Origin: Clostridia bacterium
Lineage (GTDB): Bacteria; Bacillota; Clostridia; Christensenellales; DTU072
Length of the DNA: 17,885 nucleotides
Direction of reading: 5' to 3'
Assembly: GCA_028703745.1 (NCBI GenBank)
Contig: JAQVME010000006.1
Span: 1-17,885 of the forward strand
The notes beneath the pieces were generated by a model. The model did not search any database. It worked only from the letters and a program-made list of their open reading frames with translations, and was not told where the DNA came from. The translations under genes were made by a program, and so were the position numbers. This document shows, one piece after another, positions 1 to 8,890 of this stretch (position 1 is the first letter of the stretch; the number at the start of each line of letters is the position of its first letter).

Positions 1-1
1 C

Positions 2-145
2 GGTCATATCAAAAGAAGCGTAATAGGCGCCAGCCAAACGCTGATTATTGACAGAGGCGAGCCGGTACTCGGCACATGGCAAAATGTATTTTTTGCGGAA
101 TTTGATCCGCCCAGGACCAGAACCTTTTATGTAAAAATCATATAA
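2..145 (+). CDS. YjbQ/UPF0047 family protein, C-terminal fragment (5' truncated by window)
   Basis: The last 47 codons of a gene that begins before the window. The translation opens GHIKRSVIGASQTL and continues with an LGTWQNVFFAEFDPPRTR stretch. This matches my knowledge of the C-terminal half of the YjbQ (UPF0047) fold: a conserved GH-x-K segment, a GTWQ turn, and an acidic xEFDGPR-like strand before the stop. Family members are small (about 130-140 residues) single-domain proteins, and a weak thiamine-phosphate synthase activity has been reported for E. coli YjbQ; the true role is unclear. The TAA is followed after 29 bases by the aminotransferase start with no convincing promoter in between, so it is probably the upstream member of the same operon. 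The assignment rests on the C-terminal third only. Confidence 0.8.
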   Translation, partial: GHIKRSVIGASQTLIIDRGEPVLGTWQNVFFAEFDPPRTRTFYVKII

Positions 146-174
146 AAAATTTTTTCCCACGGAGGGCAAAGAGA

Positions 175-1347
175 ATGGATTACGAAAAGTATTTAAGCAA
201 AAGAACAATGTCGATCAAGCCCAGCGGCATCAGAAAATTTTTCGACGTGGCGGCTGCAATGCCGAATTGCATTTCGCTGGGAGTCGGCGAGCCGAACTTC
301 GTCACGCCCGACTATGCCAGACAGGCAGCCGTGGACTCAATCATGCGGGGTGAGACAAAATATACCTCAAACAGCGGTCTTATTGAACTGCGTCAGGCTA
401 TCAGCAAGTACCTTGAGCAGAGGTTCGACCTCTCTTATGAGCCGGCAGACATCATAATTACCGTCGGCGTCAGCGAGGCAATCGACAATACGCTGAGAGC
501 TGTGTTGAACTTCGGCGACGAAGTGCTTATTCCCGAGCCTTGCTTCGTATCCTACGCGCCCTGCGTGACTCTTGCGGGAGGGGAGCCGGTCAGCATACCG
601 TGCATTGCAGACAACGGCTTTATTCTCACAAAAGAAGCGCTCGAAAAATACATTACCCCAAAGACCAAGCTGCTTTTCATACCCTTCCCCACCAACCCTA
701 CGGGAGGTATAATGACGGGCGAGCAGCTTGAAGAAATAGTGCCGACTATTATTAAGAATGATTTGCTGGTGCTGTCCGACGAGGTGTACGCAGAGCTCAC
801 CTATGGCGGCAGAAAGCACGTAAGCATAGCCAGTATAAACGGCATGAAAGAGAGAACAATACTTTTGAACGGCTTCTCAAAGGCCTTTGCTATGACCGGC
901 TGGAGAATAGGTTTCGCCGCGGCGCCCAGAGCCATTGCGCAACAAATACTCAAGATTCACCAGTTCGCCATAATGTGCGCTCCGACCGCCGGACAATACG
1001 CCGCTCTTTCCTGCCTTGAGCAGGGCTTCAAGGACGGCTTCGCTTCCGTCGAGATGATGAAGGCAGAGTACGACAGAAAGAGAAAGTTCCTTTATGATAG
1101 CCTTATCAGTATGGGGCTGGACTGCTTCGAGCCGCTGGGCGCGTTCTATATGTTCCCCAGCGTAGAGAGCACGGGTATGGACGGCGAGGTGTTTGCCAAT
1201 ACCTTTATCAAAAGCCACGAGGTAGCTGTCGTACCCGGCGGAGCCTTCGGCGAATGCGGCAAGAACCACATCAGAATCAGTTATGCTTATTCCATGGAGA
1301 AGCTTGAGAAGGCTCTCGAAAGAATGAGAGATTTTTTAAAGAAATAA
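175..1347 (+). CDS. PLP-dependent aminotransferase, class I/II (AspC/PatA-like)
   Basis: A 390-residue fold-type I aminotransferase, the usual family length. It would move an amino group between an amino acid and a 2-oxo acid in the cytosol; the substrate cannot be read from sequence. Visible landmarks are the N-terminal SLGVGEPNFVTP segment, the NPTG turn (N174), the SDEVYAELTY strand (D202 to pair with the pyridine nitrogen, Y205), the Schiff-base lysine K236 in SKAFAMTGWRIG, and the C-terminal HIRISYA arginine that normally binds the substrate carboxylate. GGAGGG at 161-166 sits 8 bases before the ATG and fixes the start. It lies between the YjbQ-family gene and an M29 aminopeptidase gene 18 bases downstream, so a role in amino acid turnover is plausible. 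Aspartate aminotransferase and PatA-type N-acetyl-L,L-diaminopimelate aminotransferase are both possible. Confidence 0.93.
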   Translation: MDYEKYLSKRTMSIKPSGIRKFFDVAAAMPNCISLGVGEPNFVTPDYARQAAVDSIMRGETKYTSNSGLIELRQAISKYLEQRFDLSYEPADIIITVGVSEAIDNTLRAVLNFGDEVLIPEPCFVSYAPCVTLAGGEPVSIPCIADNGFILTKEALEKYITPKTKLLFIPFPTNPTGGIMTGEQLEEIVPTIIKNDLLVLSDEVYAELTYGGRKHVSIASINGMKERTILLNGFSKAFAMTGWRIGFAAAPRAIAQQILKIHQFAIMCAPTAGQYAALSCLEQGFKDGFASVEMMKAEYDRKRKFLYDSLISMGLDCFEPLGAFYMFPSVESTGMDGEVFANTFIKSHEVAVVPGGAFGECGKNHIRISYAYSMEKLEKALERMRDFLKK

Positions 1348-1365
1348 AGGCTTAACGGAGGCAGA

Positions 1366-2484
1366 ATGAAGGATGAAAGAATCAACAAGCTGGCGCATAA
1401 TCTAATTAATTATTCCTGCGCGCTTTCCGCCGGCGAAAAGATTCTCATTGAGGCGACAGGCATAAATTATGAGATGGTAAATGCGTTGGTGCGCGAGACC
1501 TATGCCGTCGGAGGCATGCCTTTTGTCGAAATATCGGACAACAAAATAAAGAGAGAAATTTTGAAGGGTCTCACCAAGGAGACCACGTTGCTTATGGCTA
1601 AGTATGCCGGTGTGAGAATGGCAGAGATGGACGCGTATATCGGACTGAGGGGCGGTTTGAACTCGATGGAGCTCTCCGATGTGCCGCAGGAGAATATGCA
1701 GCTTTACAACAAATATTATTCCCATCCCGTACATCACGAACTGCGCGTTAACCACACAAAATGGGCTATACTGCGCTGGCCGACACAGGCCATGGCGCAG
1801 CTGGCAAAAATGAGCACCGAGGCGTTCGAGGATTACTACTTTCAAGTCTGTAATCTCGATTATTTGAAGATGGACGGCGCGATGCAGCCGCTGGTAGAGC
1901 TTATCGAAAGCACGGACAAAGTCAGGATTATTGCCAAGGACACCGATTTGTCCTTCTCCATAAAGGGCATCAGCGGCATGAAGTGCAGCGGGCTTAGGAA
2001 CATACCCGACGGCGAGATATATACCGCGCCCATAAAGCACAGCGTCAACGGTTATATCACCTACAACACCCCGTCTATAGAGAACGGTATAGAATTTACT
2101 AACGTCAGGTTGGAGTTTGCAGACGGCAAAATAATAAAAGCCACCGCCAACAGGACGGAAGAACTCAACAAAATACTCGATACCGACGAAGGCGCCAGAT
2201 ACGTGGGTGAGTTCGCGCTGGGAGTAAACCCTTATATAACAAAGCCCATTGGCGACATTCTGTTCGACGAAAAGATATGCGGTTCCATACACTTTACACC
2301 GGGCTGTTGCTATGAGGACTGCGACAACGGCAACCAGAGCGCCGTGCATTGGGATCTTGTGCAAATTCAAACGCCCGAATACGGTGGCGGCGAGATATAC
2401 TTTGACGGCAAGCTCATAAGAAAGGACGGCAGATTCGTCATGCCTGAACTTCTTGGACTCAATCCAGAAAATTTGATAAATTAA
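1366..2484 (+). CDS. M29 family metallo-aminopeptidase (AmpS/PepS-like)
   Basis: A 372-residue cytosolic aminopeptidase that would release N-terminal residues from peptides using a two-metal site. The metal and catalytic residues known for the M29 family can be placed in order: E217 in DGEIYTAP, E282 in YVGEFALGVNP, H309 in SIHFTPG, Y316 in CCYEDCD, and the pair H328/D330 in AVHWDLV. It is shorter than the roughly 410-residue Thermus/Lactococcus enzymes, matching a shorter clostridial form, and no catalytic residue is missing. The start follows a GGAGG site (about 1356-1360). Spacing to both neighbours is short (18 bases upstream, 12 downstream), so it is co-transcribed with the aminotransferase and the acyltransferase. 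Together with the aminotransferase it suggests peptide and amino acid catabolism or recycling. Exact substrate preference is unknown. Confidence 0.93.
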   Translation: MKDERINKLAHNLINYSCALSAGEKILIEATGINYEMVNALVRETYAVGGMPFVEISDNKIKREILKGLTKETTLLMAKYAGVRMAEMDAYIGLRGGLNSMELSDVPQENMQLYNKYYSHPVHHELRVNHTKWAILRWPTQAMAQLAKMSTEAFEDYYFQVCNLDYLKMDGAMQPLVELIESTDKVRIIAKDTDLSFSIKGISGMKCSGLRNIPDGEIYTAPIKHSVNGYITYNTPSIENGIEFTNVRLEFADGKIIKATANRTEELNKILDTDEGARYVGEFALGVNPYITKPIGDILFDEKICGSIHFTPGCCYEDCDNGNQSAVHWDLVQIQTPEYGGGEIYFDGKLIRKDGRFVMPELLGLNPENLIN

Positions 2485-2496
2485 AGAGGTACAAAT

Positions 2497-3723
2497 ATGG
2501 CTCCTGAAGATAAGAACATAAACGACATAAAAGTAAGAAAGCCCAACGCTTTTTTATATTACTTAATAGCCTTCATCGTAAAAGTAATCGCCAAGCTAGT
2601 GTTTGGCATAAAATACAAAAAGCAAGGCATAAAGGGGCTCAAGGGTCCTTTCCTGGTACTCGGCAACCACGCCAGCGTCACCGACATAGCTTTCACCGTA
2701 GGCGCGCTGCTGCCGCACAGGCTGAATATTATTACCAGCAAGGACTTGTTTACCTGGAAAGCCTTCAAGCCGTTTATCACAAGGCTGGGCTGTATACCCA
2801 AGAGCCAATTCGCCGTTGATATTATGTCCTTAAAGACCATGAAGGCGGCGGTGGAGCAAGGCAGAAACGTGGCTGTTTATCCCGAAGGCAAAACCTCGCT
2901 AGACGGCAAGGGCTTGCATTATTTATCGCCCAGCATCGGAAAGCTGGTAAAATATCTCGGCGTTCCCGTAGTGTTGTCTTATACGCTGGGTTCATATCTC
3001 ACAAAACCCAGATACTTCAAGGGCTTCAGACGCGGAAAGGTACTTATGCAGGAATCTATTTTGTTCACTGCGGAGGAAGTAAAAACGCTTCCCGTCAACG
3101 AACTGTATGACAGGATAGTCAACGCCATAAAATTTAACGACAACATCTACCAACAAGAAAACAACATACGCTTCCGCACTAAGAAGCCTGCCGAGGGTCT
3201 CGAATTCATACTTTATAGATGCCCAAAATGCGGACTTGATTATCTTATGAGAAGTACGGACAGGCGGCTTATATGCGACTATTGCGGCAATAGTGTGGAG
3301 TACAACGAGTACGGAAAGCTGATTCCCGACGCCCAGAGCAAGGCATTTGACAGAATAGATCAATGGTACGATTATCAGCGCAAGTGTGTTGACGAAGAAA
3401 TCAGAAAGCCGGATTTTTTCATCTCAAAGCCTGTGAACGCATATATCGAAGAGAACAGGGATTACAAGCTTGTGGGTGAGGGCGAACTCTATATTGACAA
3501 AGAGAATATCGGCTACAAGGGCAACAAGGACGGACAGCCCTTCGCCTTAAGCACACCGCTAAAAACCTTGCATACCGTTACCACAAAAAACCAGGAGGGC
3601 ATCGACCTCACGTATCCGGACGGAGCCTACCGTTTTCTTTTCAAGGACCAAAAGGGCGCCACAAAATACGGTATCATAGTCGAACAGATGTATCGCATGA
3701 TACATAATTTAGATAAGAAATAA
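2497..3723 (+). CDS. PlsC-type 1-acylglycerol-3-phosphate acyltransferase with zinc ribbon and extra C-terminal domain
   Basis: A 408-residue protein. Residues about 15-215 are a PlsC/LPLAT acyltransferase with a hydrophobic N-terminal segment (about 18-37), the catalytic HX4D motif (H58...D63 in NHASVTD), and the YPEGKTS glycerophosphate-binding motif (129-134). That chemistry normally acylates lysophosphatidic acid to phosphatidic acid at the membrane. Unlike standard PlsC (about 200-250 residues), this protein continues with a four-cysteine zinc ribbon (CPKC at 242-245, CDYC at 260-263). A beta-rich tail (about 310-408) resembles a PH/GRAM-like module, but I could not confirm that. The start is fixed by an AGAGG site 12 bases after the aminopeptidase stop. 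It is the last gene of the operon and is followed by a strong terminator. The acyltransferase call is secure; what the tail does, and whether the acceptor is the usual one, is unknown. Confidence 0.88.
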   Translation: MAPEDKNINDIKVRKPNAFLYYLIAFIVKVIAKLVFGIKYKKQGIKGLKGPFLVLGNHASVTDIAFTVGALLPHRLNIITSKDLFTWKAFKPFITRLGCIPKSQFAVDIMSLKTMKAAVEQGRNVAVYPEGKTSLDGKGLHYLSPSIGKLVKYLGVPVVLSYTLGSYLTKPRYFKGFRRGKVLMQESILFTAEEVKTLPVNELYDRIVNAIKFNDNIYQQENNIRFRTKKPAEGLEFILYRCPKCGLDYLMRSTDRRLICDYCGNSVEYNEYGKLIPDAQSKAFDRIDQWYDYQRKCVDEEIRKPDFFISKPVNAYIEENRDYKLVGEGELYIDKENIGYKGNKDGQPFALSTPLKTLHTVTTKNQEGIDLTYPDGAYRFLFKDQKGATKYGIIVEQMYRMIHNLDKK

Positions 3724-3765
3724 AAGCGCTGCAAGGGTTGCAAACAAAATATCATTCAAAAAAAT

Positions 3766-3797
3766 ACCGCACTCATAATAATAGTGCGGTTTTTGTT
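3766..3797. terminator. Bidirectional intrinsic terminator between convergent genes
   Basis: Perfect inverted repeat ACCGCACT (3766-3773) / AGTGCGGT (3783-3790) with a 9-base loop. It is followed on the + strand by a T-rich run (3790-3799) and preceded by an A-run (about 3758-3764), which becomes the T-run for the - strand. It lies between the acyltransferase stop (3723) and the ABC transporter stop (3828), exactly where convergent transcripts from both sides need to end. Confidence 0.9.
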
Positions 3798-3827
3798 TGA
3801 AAGTTATGTGAAAAGAGCATTTATAGG

Positions 3828-6581
3828 CTAAGCTTTTTTTATGGCATTGACGGGCAGCATACGGCTTATTTTTCGGGCGGGAATAATCGTTGCGGCATAT
3901 ACCAGCAGCGCGCTCATAATTACCACGATAATAAAGGGCGGGAGGGACAGCGTCAACAATGTCAGATTGTTTACCGCTTGATTCTTGAACATTTTAATAA
4001 AGCTGTCGCGCAACGTTAAATTTACGGCTATGGTCATAAGAATCATACCCAAACAGGAAAATATCGTTGTGATGCCGCCGATAACCGCGGCTTCGTTGAG
4101 AAAGATCTTTGAAACGTCACCGCCTCTCGCTCCCAGCGCGCGGAGTACGCCGATATCGCGCTTTTTATTCATGACTGATGTTGACATAAAGTTCGCTAAA
4201 AGAATTACCGAAAATACACCCATCAAGTAGCTGAGATAGCGGAAGACCTTTTGAAAAATAAAAATCATATCGCTCATCGTGTATATGATACTTGAAACTG
4301 ATGTGTGATGATACATCAGCATACCGCCCTTGTCCGAATTGCACGCAAACCGCAACAAATCGGCTTTTGCGGCGTCGCTTTTTGGCAAGGCGACATATAG
4401 TCCGCCGCAGGCGAGCATGACGGCTTCGGCTTTCTCGCGAACGTAGCTGCCGGCGATTATGTAACGCGGGACGTTGCTTAGCCGTACGTTATTGTCCTCC
4501 ACACCGTCGAAATTCTGCCTATATGCCTTGTAATAATCAAAGATTCCCACAACCTTGAGCGGCATTTCCTCGCCCTTTACGCCCAGCTTGTCGTTGTAGG
4601 GGGTATACTTATAAAGGTAGCGGTAGTCCTTGTGCGCTGGGTCAAGCTGCGAACTGTTACCGCTGTCGAATGTGGCAAGACCGCCGAAAATATCGTGGAA
4701 AAGCACGTCGCTTATTATTATTTCGTCATCGGCAAGTATTTGCTCCGCATTGTTTTGCTGCCACTTAGCGTTATAAACAACTTCTATGTTGGCAAGCAAA
4801 TCGCCGCCACCGGGCAGCGTTCTGTTTTGTATTGTATAATTGGACATACGCACCTTGTCGCCGTACCACTCGGGCAGGAAGCCGCCGCTGACGTAGAAGA
4901 GACTGTAAAAGCTCGAAATCAGGTGGGAAAGCTCCAGCGCTCTTTCATCCTCGATTTGCTCCTCTGTCTTCATTTGCAAGAAGTCCATATACTTTTCGAA
5001 GCCTGTGATAAATACGCCTTTGATTGTAAATTCGTAATTGAGGTTTAGCGTATGTGTAGTTTCTAGAATTGCCGCGGTCAACTTCTGCCAAATAATACCG
5101 AACAGCTCAAGGTTTTTTTTGGCCTCGGCTTTACTTAGCGGAGCGTCCTCGGAACCCAGAATGTTTTGGATCAATGAATTCAGCAGCTCGTTTCCACCCT
5201 TGCCCGACAGTATAGCTTCTGTAGCTATAAGCTGGGTCAAAGTAAAGGCTTCTCTTTCCTTGTCTATAGTCTTGTCAAAATGCATTTTGCCGAAGATTTC
5301 GGTAAAATCCGAAACATCCAGCCCGATTAAGGAGGGGTCTCTGGAAAGGCAAGTGAATAGCATAAAATCAGATATTACGATGTCGGAGCTTTCCGGCTGG
5401 GGAAACTCGCCTACAAGGGGGTAGCCCATCTCGGCAAGAGCCTCTGCGGATGTCTCGACGACGCCGTTTATGCTTGTGGGCAGATATGCGCCGCCTACCA
5501 AAGGTATGGTGATGCCTCTCACGGGGAAGTATCTGTTGAACGTTATTTCGGGGAAAGACGTTTGAAGTATCGTTATGCTTTCTTCGGGAATGGGTTCGTA
5601 TGAACGCTCAAAGTATTCAAAAAACTCGCCGATTTTTCCTTGTCTAAGTACAACGTTGTTTATTTCGGAGCGGTTGAACGACGATATCGAGGAGTCCACC
5701 ATATCGTATTCGGCAAGAATTTCCGTAAAGCCGAACATGGAGATAGCCAGTACAATAAGCAGCACGGTAAAAAACAACCGCCCTTTCTTTGCTCCGATAT
5801 TGTTCAAAGCAATGCGCCACGAGGTTTTTGTGGGAAGCTTGGAACCTATCAACGGACAGTTAGCGTTCTTGTTGATAATTGTTTTTTTCGTTGGAAGAAA
5901 ATCTCCGTCCTTTGCCGATAAATCGGTGATGACTTTGCCGTCGGATAGCTCAATTATTCTGTCGCCGTATTTGAAAGCTGATTCGCGGTCGTGAGATACG
6001 ACGATGACAAGTTTTGTCTTGGAGAGTTCCTTGAGAAATTCAAAAACCTGTACGCCGGTCGAGGAGTCCAGATTGCCCGTAGGTTCGTCGGCAAAGATTA
6101 TTTGCGGATCCTTAATTAAGGCGCGCGCAATGGACACACGTTGTTTCTGCCCACCTGAAAGTTCGCTTGGCTTGCGTTCTGCCAGCCCCTCAAGCCCCAC
6201 GACGGCAAGCATATCTTCAATTTGTTTGCCTTGCGCTTCACGCCCTTGCAGGTTTAGCGCCAGTGCGATATTTTCCTTGACGGTGAATTCGTTTAGTATG
6301 TTGTATTCTTGAAAAATGAAACCGATATATGTATTTCTGTATGCGTCATAATCCCGCTGGGAGAACTCCGCCGTGGATTTTCCGCAGATGAGAATTTCGC
6401 CGCTGTCAAAAGAATCCAGACCGCTGACAACGTTCAAAAAGGTGGATTTTCCGCTGCCGCTTTTGCCCAAAATAAAGATTAGACCCTTACCCTCAAAACG
6501 CAAGGTAACGCCGTTCAAAGCCTTGTGGCTCAAGCCTTTTTTTGTTTGATAGGTTTTTTTGAGGTTCTTTACTTCAAGCAT
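3828..6581 (-). CDS. ABC transporter, fused ATPase and FtsX/MacB-type permease
   Basis: A 917-residue single-chain half transporter that presumably works as a membrane dimer. Residues 1-220 are the ATPase: Walker A GKSGSGKST (39-47), Q-loop Q91, signature LSGGQ (141-145), Walker B IIFADE (161-166), D-loop NLD, and switch H197. A first membrane helix lies at about 269-288. It is followed by an extracytoplasmic region of about 470 residues, roughly twice the size of the MacB periplasmic domain. An FtsX-type permease with three helices follows (about 782-803, 831-853, 880-900), including the NKKRDIGVLRALGARGGDV coupling segment. This is the mechanotransmission (MacB/LolCDE/FtsX) class, which exports or extracts peptides, lipoproteins or lipids rather than importing solutes; the substrate is unknown. 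The gene has a GGAG site before ATG and its own promoter, and lies downstream of a lipoprotein gene in the same direction. Confidence 0.92.
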   Translation of the reverse strand: MLEVKNLKKTYQTKKGLSHKALNGVTLRFEGKGLIFILGKSGSGKSTFLNVVSGLDSFDSGEILICGKSTAEFSQRDYDAYRNTYIGFIFQEYNILNEFTVKENIALALNLQGREAQGKQIEDMLAVVGLEGLAERKPSELSGGQKQRVSIARALIKDPQIIFADEPTGNLDSSTGVQVFEFLKELSKTKLVIVVSHDRESAFKYGDRIIELSDGKVITDLSAKDGDFLPTKKTIINKNANCPLIGSKLPTKTSWRIALNNIGAKKGRLFFTVLLIVLAISMFGFTEILAEYDMVDSSISSFNRSEINNVVLRQGKIGEFFEYFERSYEPIPEESITILQTSFPEITFNRYFPVRGITIPLVGGAYLPTSINGVVETSAEALAEMGYPLVGEFPQPESSDIVISDFMLFTCLSRDPSLIGLDVSDFTEIFGKMHFDKTIDKEREAFTLTQLIATEAILSGKGGNELLNSLIQNILGSEDAPLSKAEAKKNLELFGIIWQKLTAAILETTHTLNLNYEFTIKGVFITGFEKYMDFLQMKTEEQIEDERALELSHLISSFYSLFYVSGGFLPEWYGDKVRMSNYTIQNRTLPGGGDLLANIEVVYNAKWQQNNAEQILADDEIIISDVLFHDIFGGLATFDSGNSSQLDPAHKDYRYLYKYTPYNDKLGVKGEEMPLKVVGIFDYYKAYRQNFDGVEDNNVRLSNVPRYIIAGSYVREKAEAVMLACGGLYVALPKSDAAKADLLRFACNSDKGGMLMYHHTSVSSIIYTMSDMIFIFQKVFRYLSYLMGVFSVILLANFMSTSVMNKKRDIGVLRALGARGGDVSKIFLNEAAVIGGITTIFSCLGMILMTIAVNLTLRDSFIKMFKNQAVNNLTLLTLSLPPFIIVVIMSALLVYAATIIPARKISRMLPVNAIKKA

Positions 6582-6597
6582 TCTTTTCTCCGTAAAT

Positions 6598-6613
6598 AGT
6601 ATTATATAATACT
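6598..6613. promoter_or_regulatory. Perfect 16-base palindrome over the -10 box (possible operator)
   Basis: AGTATTATATAATACT is identical to its own reverse complement and covers the -10 hexamer of the ABC transporter promoter. A dimeric repressor bound here would block RNA polymerase. It could also be a chance product of an AT-rich -10 region. No regulator gene is nearby. Confidence 0.45.
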
Positions 6614-6629
6614 TAGGAGATTTAGTAAA
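6601..6629 (-). promoter_or_regulatory. Sigma-A-like promoter of the ABC transporter gene
   Basis: Reading the - strand: TTTACT (6629-6624), 17-base spacer, perfect TATAAT (6606-6601), then about 19 bases to the ATG with GGAG between. The -10 lies inside the palindrome listed separately. Confidence 0.7.
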
Positions 6630-6660
6630 TATATAATCTTAAAATATTCAATAGGCGAAA

Positions 6661-8883
6661 TTATCTTTCTTGGACGAGGTTATGCATGGCGGTGGGAAGC
6701 ACCTCGCGGTAGCTTCCGGCGGCGCCGGACGGCACGTATATTGCTGTAAGCGCCGTATTGTTATACAAAAAATATAGTCCCAAGGTCGGCGGAGTCTGCG
6801 ACAAGAACTCCAGCGTTTTTATAGAATTATAGGCAAGCGCTGCCTCGCGTATCTGTGTGATATTGGCGCCGATAACCAGATGCTCGACGGAAAAATTGTA
6901 GCGCAGAGCGTTCTCGGAAATGATATTGATAGGCGTACCCCCGATATCCGAAGGTATCGTCAGGGTGGTTTCGTCGCCGAAATACTGTACGATGTAATTG
7001 TCGGCGCTGCCGGGGATTACCGATACGGCGAGACCGTCCGTAACGATATTGATGTTGAAAATTATGCTCTTCAAAGTCGTCCATTTTGTGTGGTATTCGG
7101 CGTAGAGATCGGTGGGAACATATATCTTCACGCAGCCGTTTGCCAGCGAATTTTTTGAGATGCTCATAGCGCTCGTAAGATTTGGCACGCTGTCGCCGGC
7201 AGGAATAATAGCCAGCAATGTGCCTACGCTGTTGATGGCGTAATCGGCTATGGTTTGAACATTGCCCAGCGTCAGCGACTTCAGTTTGAGTTTTTGCGTG
7301 GCTGTGTCGCTGAAAGCCCCTGCTCTAATAGTCTTAATGTCATAGGGTAGCTCCGTTCCCAAATCGAGGTGCACGGCATCGCCCGAATACTTTCTTAATT
7401 CGTAGAGATAGCTGTTCGCCGACTGATAGCGCAGAATCTGAAAGTCGTTTTCAATGAGTTCTATGCAAACAAGGTTGCGGTAGGTGTACCATTTGCTGGT
7501 TTCTTGACGGCATACGTCGAAATGCGCCGGCTCAAAAATAATACTCACCGTCGAGTGGAAGGCATTTGTGCCGACGTATTCGGGCGGTACTCCGTTGACG
7601 GTGATGACAAGGTTCGAAAGACCGGCGGACGACAAGCTGTCGTTTGCTATCAAAGTGACCCCTTCCTTGAGTGTAAAGGAGGTGGTGTTATCGAGCGCGC
7701 CGACCAGCAGGGTGTCTATATATGCTACCCGACCGTCAACCACGGAATTTGCGTATACGGGTGTGGCGCGGAAGGCGTATTTGTAGCAGGTTCGAACACT
7801 ATCCGTATTGGTTACCGTGCTTAGGCTCGGGCATCCGTCAAAGGCGCCTTCAAAAATCTGAGTGACATTCGTCAGGTCTATGCTGTCCGTGGCGGTTCCG
7901 GCAAAAACGTATTGTTCAAGCGTCGAGACCCCTTGGGGCAGACTTTGGATATCCAAAGTCGCGCATTTGTAAAATGCAAAGTTCTTCAACTCCGTAAGAA
8001 GCGGCGGCAAGGATAAGGAGGAAAGCTTGAGGCAGTTGTTGAACGCCGACGGTCCGATGCTGACAAGCTGAGCCTCATCGCTGAAAATCACTTCTTCAAG
8101 GGCGGAGCAGTCGCGGAAAGCCTCTTGACCGATATATTTGTAGCTTTCGGGAACGGTGACCTTCTTCAGCGTGGTATTGTTCTTAAAGGCGGCCGCCTTT
8201 ATTCCCGCAACGGCGGCGTTGTCCCTTGTGGCGGTAGGCAGCGTCAGCTCGGTATAAGGCACCTTCGAGAACTTCAGTCCGGAGACATAGGTTTTGTTTT
8301 CTATCACCTCAAAGGTGAATTCCGCAGGCCGCATCACCCAGAAGGCGTATACGGTGATGTCGTCGTTTAGCGGCAGGTTGAAATCGTATTTTGCGGTGTA
8401 GGTGGCATCGGAGTACCAGCCATCGAGGTCGTAGCCGCCACGCAAGATCGGGTTGGGCGGACCGGGCGACATGCCTTTCTGAACCTCCAAGGGCGAAGAA
8501 AAGACGTAGTCTTCCACAATGAAGCTTATGCGCTTATATTCGGGCTGGATAGGTGGCAGGGAGCCGGTATAGGCTTCGTCGTTGATGACTACAAGCCTTG
8601 CCTCGGCTTTTTTGCCGCCGGCTTCAACCGTTAGTGTCGTGACGCCTTCTTGCAGAGTAATTATTTGCTTACCGCTGACTTTTGCAATTTTTGGGTTCGA
8701 CGAAGTAAGGGTGTAGTCCGCGCGGGACGGAGAAATCTTTAGATTCGGTGAAAAGGTAGTGTCGGGTAGCACAAAATAGTCCTCCTGTTCAAAGGACAGT
8801 TTGTTGACATTCGAGCAGCCGTACAGCGCAAGCGCAGTAACGACCAGCAACAGAATTACCGCTAAATGGATAAGCCTTTTCAT
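6661..8883 (-). CDS. Surface lipoprotein with Ig-like, InlB B-type and BspA-type leucine-rich repeats
   Basis: A 740-residue exported lipoprotein. A basic N-terminus (MKRL) and hydrophobic stretch lead to the lipobox LYGC, with C23 as the lipidated residue. Next come a bacterial Ig-like (BIG2-like) region at about 27-100, containing the SSNPKIAKVSG pattern, and a Listeria-Bacteroides/InlB B-type repeat at about 148-183 (YDLDGWYSDATYTAKYDF then ITVYAFW). BspA-type LRR_5 units with IKAAAFKNNTTLKKVTVPESYKYIG-like phrasing follow, with another block near the C-terminus. Such proteins are usually displayed on the outer face of the membrane or wall and bind host or matrix ligands; the ligand is unknown. 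No Shine-Dalgarno is visible before the ATG, although the signal peptide begins exactly there. It is transcribed toward the ABC transporter gene, 79 bases away, and no terminator was seen between them. Confidence 0.88.
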   Translation of the reverse strand: MKRLIHLAVILLLVVTALALYGCSNVNKLSFEQEDYFVLPDTTFSPNLKISPSRADYTLTSSNPKIAKVSGKQIITLQEGVTTLTVEAGGKKAEARLVVINDEAYTGSLPPIQPEYKRISFIVEDYVFSSPLEVQKGMSPGPPNPILRGGYDLDGWYSDATYTAKYDFNLPLNDDITVYAFWVMRPAEFTFEVIENKTYVSGLKFSKVPYTELTLPTATRDNAAVAGIKAAAFKNNTTLKKVTVPESYKYIGQEAFRDCSALEEVIFSDEAQLVSIGPSAFNNCLKLSSLSLPPLLTELKNFAFYKCATLDIQSLPQGVSTLEQYVFAGTATDSIDLTNVTQIFEGAFDGCPSLSTVTNTDSVRTCYKYAFRATPVYANSVVDGRVAYIDTLLVGALDNTTSFTLKEGVTLIANDSLSSAGLSNLVITVNGVPPEYVGTNAFHSTVSIIFEPAHFDVCRQETSKWYTYRNLVCIELIENDFQILRYQSANSYLYELRKYSGDAVHLDLGTELPYDIKTIRAGAFSDTATQKLKLKSLTLGNVQTIADYAINSVGTLLAIIPAGDSVPNLTSAMSISKNSLANGCVKIYVPTDLYAEYHTKWTTLKSIIFNINIVTDGLAVSVIPGSADNYIVQYFGDETTLTIPSDIGGTPINIISENALRYNFSVEHLVIGANITQIREAALAYNSIKTLEFLSQTPPTLGLYFLYNNTALTAIYVPSGAAGSYREVLPTAMHNLVQER

Positions 8884-8890
8884 ATAATAA

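Noticed and set aside
1402..2370. 322-codon open frame on the - strand
   Set aside because: It lies wholly antisense to the M29 aminopeptidase, whose catalytic residues are all intact. The translation is not family-like and there is no ribosome site.
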